A stretch of 52,434 nt of DNA from a bacterium (GTDB lineage: Bacteria; Chloroflexota; Anaerolineae; Caldilineales; Caldilineaceae), in the NCBI GenBank assembly GCA_016124945.1, contig WGMT01000013.1:1-52434 (forward strand), given 5' to 3'. The notes beneath the pieces were generated by a model. The model had not been told where the DNA came from. It worked only from the letters and a program-made list of their open reading frames with translations, and made no database searches. Within the stretch, counting starts at the first letter, position 1. Each line of letters starts with the position of its first letter. Shown piece after piece: positions 46,858 through 52,434 of this stretch. The position numbers were made by a program, and so were the translations under genes.

Positions 46858-48417
46858 CTATTCAAGCAGTGATAAGCCACTTACACCACGTTGAACACCT
46901 GCGCCTGTGCGCTTTGCAACGCTGGCTGTGTATCCCTTACTTGTCAGTGCTTTACTGAGATTGCCAAGTTTCTTAGGTGTTACACCGTTATCGTTGCACC
47001 AGTTCTCATATGACTGATAGAGCAGGTGGTTAACTGTCCACGCTTCACCATCTGCCTTTGTGCATTCGTTCAGCCATTGCGCTACGTAGTCGCGTTCCTC
47101 GCGCTGTCTCTGTGTCGTCTGCTTAACGCTGCCGGGTGTCTGTAGGCCCACGGGTGATTCGTACCATCGGCGCGCACCTGCCACCAGCCAGGACAACACG
47201 CCTTGCAGACTCTTAGCCGATTTCAACCGGTGTTTGAGTGTCTTGTCCTCTTTGCCCAGGTAGCTGTTAGGAAACTCGATTACGCGCAACCGTCCCCAGA
47301 ACGCTTCATCGTCTACGTCACCATTTACTGGGTGATTCGACACTAACCAGATTTTGAACTGTGGACGATACTCGAAGTGGTCACGGTGCTTAAATGCACA
47401 GCGTATGTAGTCACCACCTGTAAGCATTTTGATTTTAGCTTCATTCAGGCTTTCATTTCGGTTGCTCTCACTCGACACCACGAAACGCGCCGGTTTCAGT
47501 GGGGCAAGTGCAAAATTTTGCGCATCTACATCACGGTTAGCTGTGAATGTGCCAAAGTCGGCAGAGTGCCCCAGTGGACGCCCGATTAGGCTTAGAATGG
47601 TCTCGGTGAATGTTCCCTTCCCGCTACGCGTCGGCCCGTGTACGTAGTGAACGCACTCTTCACTAGTTCGGCCCGTAATGCTATAACCCGCTGCCATCTG
47701 AAGGTAGCTGATTACGGCATCGTCGCGGATCGCTGATTGCAAGAACTGTTCCCACTCTCGGCTTGTTGCTGCCGGGTCATAGGCAACGGGTAAGCAGTAC
47801 GTGAACTTGTGTGCGCTCGTGTGTGGCATTAGTTCGCCGGTTCTCAGGTTCACAATACCGTTTGCACAATTCAGCAGGTCGGGATTGCTATCAAATTCGC
47901 TAACGCTTGCCACGTTCAAAGAGCGGTACAGATACTTAGTGTTCCGCACATTCGCTGAACTGGGTTTCGTCGCCTTTACGATAGCTTCCCTATCAGCCCG
48001 TACAGCCGCTTCCCGTCGCTGTTTCAGGGTTTCCACGATTGCCCGTTCTAGGTGCGCTTCTGCGTTGTCGCTTTCCCAGAATCGGCCCGTATTGCGCATC
48101 CATCCGTAGGCGTCGACGTAGCAGAACTGTTCACCGTAGAGCCGCTTTACGCACTGTGCGTTCCCTTCATCATCGGCGCTTTCAGTGAGCAGGAATTCAG
48201 TATCATCCTGCCCTACCGACGCGGTGATCTGCGCCGGTAGGGTGTCCAACAGTTCGGTGAAGGTCGCGCCGGTCAACGGATCTGTGGGCATGAAATCGGG
48301 GAAATCGGGCGCAACGTCCTCGAAGGGATTGTGGGATTCTCCCACACCCGCCGCGGCATGATAGCCGTTCCCGTTCGGCCTCACGGCCACGTTACGAAAG
48401 TCTGTTACTTGTGTCAC
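46858..48417 (-). CDS. D5/P4-like superfamily 3 replicative helicase
   Basis: 519 residues from GTG 48417, preceded by GGGAGG. The D5_N-like region (ECVHYVHG before the motor) leads to Walker A GPTRSGKGTFTET, a B motif within PARFVVSSESNR, and motif C FKIWLVSNHPVNG, characteristic of SF3 helicases of phage and satellite primases. The C-terminus (YVAQWLNECTKADG, NHLLYQSYENWCNDNG) matches the DNA-binding tail of these proteins. It follows the primase-polymerase gene by 3 bases, forming a two-protein primase-helicase. Confidence 0.9.
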   Translation of the reverse strand: MTQVTDFRNVAVRPNGNGYHAAAGVGESHNPFEDVAPDFPDFMPTDPLTGATFTELLDTLPAQITASVGQDDTEFLLTESADDEGNAQCVKRLYGEQFCYVDAYGWMRNTGRFWESDNAEAHLERAIVETLKQRREAAVRADREAIVKATKPSSANVRNTKYLYRSLNVASVSEFDSNPDLLNCANGIVNLRTGELMPHTSAHKFTYCLPVAYDPAATSREWEQFLQSAIRDDAVISYLQMAAGYSITGRTSEECVHYVHGPTRSGKGTFTETILSLIGRPLGHSADFGTFTANRDVDAQNFALAPLKPARFVVSSESNRNESLNEAKIKMLTGGDYIRCAFKHRDHFEYRPQFKIWLVSNHPVNGDVDDEAFWGRLRVIEFPNSYLGKEDKTLKHRLKSAKSLQGVLSWLVAGARRWYESPVGLQTPGSVKQTTQRQREERDYVAQWLNECTKADGEAWTVNHLLYQSYENWCNDNGVTPKKLGNLSKALTSKGYTASVAKRTGAGVQRGVSGLSLLE

Positions 48418-48420
48418 GTG

Positions 48421-49320
48421 CTAACCTCCCACGCTTCGATAGGTGGGGTTATAGAAACCCGTCATCTGTGAAGTGACTCGGTGAATGGTCCGCGCACCCC
48501 ACGTACCGAAAGCGCCGTCTTTTCTATCCCATTTCGGCCCGTGTAAGCCACTCTGCCGAAACAATCTGTCTATCCGTTCGGCATCGCCCCCCGTGTAATA
48601 GCTCAGGTGGCTGCACAACGCTAGAGCCGCTTCAGATGATGAAGGGAACCCACGGGTGGAGCCTTCCCACAGTGCTTTGATTTTGTAGCCCTGCCGACTG
48701 CGGAACATAACGTTCAGTAGGCTTTCATCGTCCATTGTGAGCGGTTGCGCCGGTCTCGGTGTGCCCTGTGCCACTGCGCACGCTTCCCCGAAAATGGCAC
48801 GGTGAAACGCTGTTAATTCTGCCTGTCTGGTCTCTATCGTGGCAGGTGTGCCGCTTAGGTGTGCGCCTGTAACCGTCAAGAACCGTTTTTCGCTGTATAC
48901 CTCGATATTGCCCCGCTTGCGCCCGTGTGGTGGCAGAGAACCACGCACAAAGACTCTTAGCCCATGCTGTGAGGGTGTCACCTCGGTATAACTGGCAAGA
49001 TTGCGCACAATGTCAGCAGCCCACGGTTTCACCTTGCCCGCGCCATCAATGCAATTGTCCAGGTCCACGCCCACGAATGGATCGTACTCAGTAAGCACAA
49101 AGCCGACGCCGTTCACGTTGCTGTTGGGCATTGTGGCGCGCTGTAGCGCCTTCTCCCACGTTGCCCAGTTGCGCGGGTCGTGTGCGTCTACCACAACGCC
49201 GTTGTGGGCGCTTACAGGGCGCTTTGTGGGTTTGTCTGGCTGTCTGGGGTTGTACCCTTTGAGCCAGTTCACCCACTGGTCAGGTTCTTTCAGTTCATCG
49301 GGTGCGGTGAAGGTGGTCAC
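48421..49320 (-). CDS. NrS-1-like primase-polymerase
   Basis: 299 residues from GTG 49320, behind GGAGGTG and overlapping the preceding stop. The N-terminal domain has DQWVNWLKGYN and VGVDLDNCIDGAG (metal-binding acidic residues), then SQHGLRVFVRG and IEVYSEKRFLTVTG, the order seen in AEP-type prim-pol domains. The C-terminal DAERIDRLFRQSGLHGPKW and WGARTIHRV match the helicase-binding domain of NrS-1-like enzymes. It would prime and start synthesis at the element's origin. Confidence 0.85.
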   Translation of the reverse strand: MTTFTAPDELKEPDQWVNWLKGYNPRQPDKPTKRPVSAHNGVVVDAHDPRNWATWEKALQRATMPNSNVNGVGFVLTEYDPFVGVDLDNCIDGAGKVKPWAADIVRNLASYTEVTPSQHGLRVFVRGSLPPHGRKRGNIEVYSEKRFLTVTGAHLSGTPATIETRQAELTAFHRAIFGEACAVAQGTPRPAQPLTMDDESLLNVMFRSRQGYKIKALWEGSTRGFPSSSEAALALCSHLSYYTGGDAERIDRLFRQSGLHGPKWDRKDGAFGTWGARTIHRVTSQMTGFYNPTYRSVGG

Positions 49321-49535
49321 GCTGTCACCTCCACACGTTCTAGGGCACGCCACCGCGCCGCCCATGCTGCCGTTGATTCTGGTACGCTTCCCTTTGCCTC
49401 TTGTCGCTGTAGAGCCTGTAACAATTCCACAGGTGGGGCAAGCTCGGTGAGCAGGTCAAACCGTGTTTTCTGTTCGTAGACAAAATCAGGTCCATCACCT
49501 GTGAGAATGTGCAAGAACCGCTGTTCGTTGGTCAT
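49317..49535 (-). CDS. small hypothetical protein
   Basis: 72 residues from ATG 49535, with AGGGGGTGA upstream (MTNEQRFLHILTGDGPDFV...). Helical and Gln/Ala-rich at the end. It overlaps the primase start, so it is translationally coupled to it. Function unknown. Confidence 0.65.
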   Translation of the reverse strand: MTNEQRFLHILTGDGPDFVYEQKTRFDLLTELAPPVELLQALQRQEAKGSVPESTAAWAARWRALERVEVTA

Positions 49536-49545
49536 CACTCACCCC

Positions 49546-49908
49546 CTAAAATGGGATATCCTCTTCTGATCGCCCGTATTGGCTAAACTTGCGCACAATG
49601 CCCGGTACCTCGATATCGATATCAGGAATCGCCCCTGCGCCAAGATGGGCCAGCCCATCAAGAACGATCATGCGGGTGTTGATTTCTCGGTAGAGTTGAT
49701 TGAAGGCATCTACAAGCGGTCGCGCCTGTGTCTCTAGCTGTTCTAGAATCTTCTGTAGGCCATACAGTTGAGTTGCTAGATCGTCTAGCTGGGCCACCCG
49801 CTCTTCCAGTTCGACGCGTAGCAGGTCAGAAGTAGCGGTAAGCTGTCTGTGGGATTCCTCAGGGGATACAGCTTGAACGTGGTTTGAAGTTGTGCTATTG
49901 TTCGTCAT
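49546..49908 (-). CDS. hypothetical coiled-coil protein
   Basis: 120 residues from ATG 49908 with GAAAGG upstream. A long helix (LLRVELEERVAQLDDLATQL, LEQLETQARPLVDAF) suggests a coiled coil, with an acidic end (GRSEEDIPF) reminiscent of single-strand-binding-protein tails that recruit partners. The frame remains open upstream to 50034, but the later start has the ribosome site. Confidence 0.65.
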   Translation of the reverse strand: MTNNSTTSNHVQAVSPEESHRQLTATSDLLRVELEERVAQLDDLATQLYGLQKILEQLETQARPLVDAFNQLYREINTRMIVLDGLAHLGAGAIPDIDIEVPGIVRKFSQYGRSEEDIPF

Positions 49909-49968
49909 GGATAGTAGCCTTTCGTTTGCCTCAAAATGTCGGTGACTGTCTGCCTGCCCGCCCGCTAC

Positions 49969-50003
49969 TTGCGCCAACAAGTTAGTGGGCATTTTTTTAC
50001 AGG
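49969..50003. terminator. hairpin with T-run on the plus strand, in the leader of the 49546 gene
   Basis: The plus-strand stem GCCCGCTACTTG/CAAGTTAGTGGGC is followed by ATTTTTTT. On the minus strand it lies between the stop at 49997 and the ATG at 49908. It could block antisense transcription or structure the leader. Confidence 0.45.
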
Positions 50004-50185
50004 ATAGCTGTAGCCGTTGCATTGCCGTTGTCACTTCCCCACACTAGCCCACGCTGATCAGCTTCCAACAGCAGCCGACGCCGGATAAAGGTGCTAGCCG
50101 GTAGCCTTTCAGCAGCCGCTAGACGCTCGATTGCCTTTCTCTCTGCTTCAGTCACACGGATTTGTAGCACGGTTTCTCTTGCCAT
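49997..50185 (-). CDS. ribbon-helix-helix (CopG/Arc-like) protein
   Basis: 62 residues from ATG 50185 with GAAAGG upstream. TVLQIRVTEAERKAIERLAAA then ERLPASTFIRRRLLLEAD is a strand-helix-helix pattern of small DNA-binding repressors. It may control copy number or gene expression of the element. Confidence 0.75.
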   Translation of the reverse strand: MARETVLQIRVTEAERKAIERLAAAERLPASTFIRRRLLLEADQRGLVWGSDNGNATATAIL

Positions 50186-50259
50186 ATTTAACCTTTCGTC
50201 TACACAGTGTCTTTGCACTATCCATACAGTAGCACGATTGTTCGCCCTTGGGAGTGGGG

Positions 50260-50811
50260 CTAATCGTCGGGATTCTCCCACACCCACAAGTCGCCCCATT
50301 TCTTGTCCAATGTTCTGATTTTCTCCCTCACTTTGTTTCTATCCACAGGTTCAAATGAGATAGTCCCTTCACTTCCCAGTTGGCTAATGATGCTCTCTAT
50401 ATCCTGCTTGGCTTGCTCTTCCTTGATTTCCATACTCACAAGTATGTCAATGGCAAAATCTACCCGCTGTGACTGGATATGCTTAACAAGTGTGGAATTC
50501 AGAAAGTCTGCTATTTCCTGATAGCTTCTTTTCCACCGCTTGTGCATCAACCACAGTTTGAAATAGAGTTCACCGATACCCCCACCTATCCACGGTCCCT
50601 GAAACTGTAATAGTCGCTTTCTCCATTCACTAGCAAGAGGGTGAGCATTTCCCAGATCGTTCCTAGTGGTGTGTTCATCGATTCTCACAACAATTTCTAT
50701 CCAGCCTTCTTTCTTGTATCCCTCGATGAAATGAATCATTACACCATCCTCTGTGACTCCAGTTAGGTCACTGTTCAGGCCCATGAACCTAAGCAATCTT
50801 GGCGAAAACAT
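50260..50811 (-). CDS. hypothetical protein
   Basis: 183 residues from ATG 50811, preceded by GAGAGG. Contains DGVMIHFIEGYKKEGWIEIV and a middle region rich in aromatic residues (PWIGGGIGELYFKLWLMHK), then a helical C-terminus. Its codon use is less GC-rich than the neighbours'. No family recognised. Acquisition as cargo (for example a defence gene) is possible but unsupported. Confidence 0.65.
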   Translation of the reverse strand: MFSPRLLRFMGLNSDLTGVTEDGVMIHFIEGYKKEGWIEIVVRIDEHTTRNDLGNAHPLASEWRKRLLQFQGPWIGGGIGELYFKLWLMHKRWKRSYQEIADFLNSTLVKHIQSQRVDFAIDILVSMEIKEEQAKQDIESIISQLGSEGTISFEPVDRNKVREKIRTLDKKWGDLWVWENPDD

Positions 50812-50827
50812 GCTCTTACCTCTCTTT

Positions 50828-50912
50828 TGTGTGGGTGCGGGTAGGTGGTTTGCATTGTGCAGAGGTTGCCGCAAAACACAAACCACCCGAAACCATACCC
50901 CACACGTGGTAT
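50828..50912. other. long imperfect inverted repeat upstream of the 50260 gene
   Basis: GTGTGGG and GGTGGTTTG on the left are matched by CAAACCACC and CCCCACAC on the right, around a 25-base loop. It fills the gap before the 50811 start and may be a terminator for the upstream gene or a regulatory site. Confidence 0.4.
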
Positions 50913-50967
50913 TCTCCGCTGTATGTGCTACCGTGTGCCACCCTGCAAGCTATCGCCCATGTAGCGT

Positions 50968-51501
50968 TTATGTACTTCCTGTGCGCTGATTGCGCACCGT
51001 TTCTGCAAGTGTTCGGTACGTGCCCGCGTCCATCCCTGCTTTTTTCCAGTAGCTAACAGCCTGTGCGTACTCGGCATAGTCAAACACGTTCAGAAACCAA
51101 CTGCGCACACTTGGATCATAGGTGAACAGTGGCGCGGGGGTCGACACCTCTTGCAGCCGGTAGCAGTGCAACCGTAGTACGTCCGCTTCAGTGACGCGTA
51201 GACCAAACCTATAGCGCCCGTTACGCCCCCACGGTGAAGGTACTAACAGCTTGCCGTCACCGTCTACGTTCACCCTGCCCAAATTGCCGTCTGTCTCATA
51301 GCACAGGGCAATGAGAACGTTCACCGACTCGTTAATGAGTTCTGCCGACGCTGCCGCTGCCCCTTTACGGGTGAGTGTGGCCGCTACGCTTTGCGCCCGT
51401 TTCCTTGCGTGCCGTAGAACCTTCGCTGTTGCGATTTCCGGTTGCCGCTCGGTAAATGTACTCAAGATGGAATTACCGTGCCCGTTGCCGTTCATGTTCA
51501 T
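50968..51501 (-). CDS. hypothetical protein
   Basis: 177 residues from ATG 51501, overlapping the previous stop (ATGA), with AAAGGTGA upstream. The N-terminus is MNMNGNGHGNSIL, followed by a helical segment (IATAKVLRHARKRAQSVAAT) and a beta-rich section with PSPWGRNGRYRFGLRV. Family not recognised. The position suggests a replication or regulation accessory gene. Confidence 0.65.
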   Translation of the reverse strand: MNMNGNGHGNSILSTFTERQPEIATAKVLRHARKRAQSVAATLTRKGAAAASAELINESVNVLIALCYETDGNLGRVNVDGDGKLLVPSPWGRNGRYRFGLRVTEADVLRLHCYRLQEVSTPAPLFTYDPSVRSWFLNVFDYAEYAQAVSYWKKAGMDAGTYRTLAETVRNQRTGST

Positions 51502-51602
51502 TTTCGTGTCACCTTTGCCGCTAGAATCAATGTCAAAAAGAAAAAACCGACCGCCAACGCCATCAGCACAGCCGCCAGATCCGCCGCTAAGTCTGCGCTC
51601 AT
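51498..51602 (-). CDS. 34-residue single-span membrane peptide
   Basis: The ATG overlaps the upstream stop and the stop overlaps the downstream ATG (both ATGA). MSADLAADLAAVLMALAV, then GFFFLTLILAAKVTRK, is one hydrophobic span with a basic tail. Double coupling supports expression. Function unknown. Confidence 0.55.
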   Translation of the reverse strand: MSADLAADLAAVLMALAVGFFFLTLILAAKVTRK

Positions 51603-52228
51603 CGTGGCATATTCTCCGCAAAGACAGCCACGATCAGCCCCAGGACGGCCAACGCCGTCACGCCCACGGCCGCCGCAAGTAAGACTGTCTCTAAGGTGCG
51701 CTGCCGTTCGCTCTTTGGCAGTGAGTAGCGCCCGTGACGGTGTGCCTGTTCGCGAAACAGGAATTTCCACAGTAGCAAAACCTCTGTGAGTTGCGCACCC
51801 TCGGCGCTTACCCAAACATGCAAGAAGTAGGCAATCAACCACGCCGCCGAAAAGCCAAAGAAGAACGCCAACGCCAGGGTGAAGAATGAGAGAGACGCCC
51901 CGAACACAGCAGCCGCCACAACGAACAGAACGCCCGTCACGGCGCTTAACTGCCACGTGCTTATACTGAATCCCTCTGCACGGTCTCGCCAAGAGCCTTC
52001 CACGTGTGAGGATGAACGCACTACCCGCGCTTCTGGCAGTGGTGACACAATGTGCTGTACGTCGTCATCATCACCGATTACCCGCGGTTTCGCCTGGTCA
52101 CGCTGCACAATCTCAAATTTCGTCGGTGTGCCATCTGGACGCCAAGCAGTCGGGCGCATATCCTCGATTTCATCGAAGGTGTAACTATGCCCGTTTTCCC
52201 GTTCGTACTTCGTTCGTAGTTGAGCCAT
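51599..52228 (-). CDS. membrane protein with three predicted spans
   Basis: 209 residues. A soluble N-terminal 90 residues (KYERENGHSYTFDEIEDMRP...) is followed by hydrophobic stretches at about 92-112, 116-138 and 183-205. AGGGGGT precedes the ATG. It may anchor a complex at the membrane or affect DNA transfer or superinfection. No family recognised. Confidence 0.7.
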   Translation of the reverse strand: MAQLRTKYERENGHSYTFDEIEDMRPTAWRPDGTPTKFEIVQRDQAKPRVIGDDDDVQHIVSPLPEARVVRSSSHVEGSWRDRAEGFSISTWQLSAVTGVLFVVAAAVFGASLSFFTLALAFFFGFSAAWLIAYFLHVWVSAEGAQLTEVLLLWKFLFREQAHRHGRYSLPKSERQRTLETVLLAAAVGVTALAVLGLIVAVFAENMPR

Positions 52229-52317
52229 TAAATACCCCCTGCCTTTGCCATTGCCACCACCAATAACGCAATCACAATCAACCAGAATTTCCAGTCAAAA
52301 TCGGACTTGCGCATCAT
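52228..52317 (-). CDS. 29-residue membrane peptide
   Basis: MMRKSDFDWKFWLIVIAL, then LVVAMAKAGGI: a charged start and one hydrophobic span. The start overlaps the upstream stop (ATGA) and the stop overlaps the next ATG by one base, so it is tightly coupled. Confidence 0.5.
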   Translation of the reverse strand: MMRKSDFDWKFWLIVIALLVVAMAKAGGI

Positions 52318-52434
52318 GCACCACCTAGCATGTAAAGCAGCCACAGAGCCACCACGCCAAGCACTACCGATGCCACAGGCCCCAGACAGCCGTTTAATTT
52401 GCGCTCTTGTGTTATCGACCACCACGCAAACGCC
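52314..52434 (-). CDS. membrane protein, C-terminal part only
   Basis: An open frame enters from the right edge and encodes SITQERKLNGCLGPVASV, then VLGVVALWLLYMLGGA and a stop. It has at least one hydrophobic span, and the stop overlaps the next gene's ATG. The N-terminus is outside the window. Confidence 0.5.
   Translation of the reverse strand, partial: AFAWWSITQERKLNGCLGPVASVVLGVVALWLLYMLGGA

Overview
The window looks like part of a Chloroflexota (Chloroflexi) chromosome. This is inferred from secreted proteins with threonine-proline linkers and cohesin-like or dockerin-like modules, a large protein ending in a YLPSVIR-type tail, DUF3006 beside a ComEC-like hydrolase, and long TPR/LuxR-type regulators. 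I could not test the assignment by database search. Nearly all genes lie on the minus strand, so the text runs right to left within each block.

Region 1 (1-7.4 kb): two secreted cohesin-like or beta-helix proteins and a TPR/LuxR-type regulator that appears frameshifted. The beta-helix gene and the regulator share an upstream array of TAGGACATC-like repeats, so they are probably co-regulated.

Region 2 (7.4-19.6 kb): an uncharacterised biosynthetic operon: ABC exporter, GH13 enzyme, crotonase, esterase-family protein, BtrH-like protein, acyl carrier protein and AMP-forming ligase. Two internally deleted methyltransferase relics sit inside it. A broken ISL3 element lies downstream and an IS5/IS427-type element lies just upstream of the first gene.

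Region 3 (19.7-24.9 kb): an FGE-sulfatase/C-type-lectin-fold protein whose C-terminus has the NNC-codon signature of a diversity-generating retroelement variable region; a cluster of palindromic repeats including a MITE-like element with a 9-bp target duplication; a 155-bp direct repeat; a secreted ComEC-like hydrolase with DUF3006; a pentapeptide-repeat protein; and gene relics.

Region 4 (25-34 kb): a type I restriction-modification locus (hsdM, fic, hsdS, hsdR, YgjP-like metallopeptidase). A second, diverged HsdM C-terminal tail remains between fic and hsdS, marking a recombination scar.

Region 5 (34-41.5 kb): an integrative element at tRNA-Arg(TCT): two tyrosine recombinases, a CHC2/TOPRIM primase, a RepA-like ATPase and an iteron-like inverted array.

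Region 6 (41.5-52.4 kb): a compact element resembling a phage satellite: HTH protein, ImmA/IrrE-like peptidase, both terminase subunits, short serine recombinase, D5-like helicase, NrS-1-like primase-polymerase and many small overlapping genes, with no capsid or tail gene visible. A GTTACA repeat array beside the helicase gene is a candidate replication origin. The element runs off the right edge.
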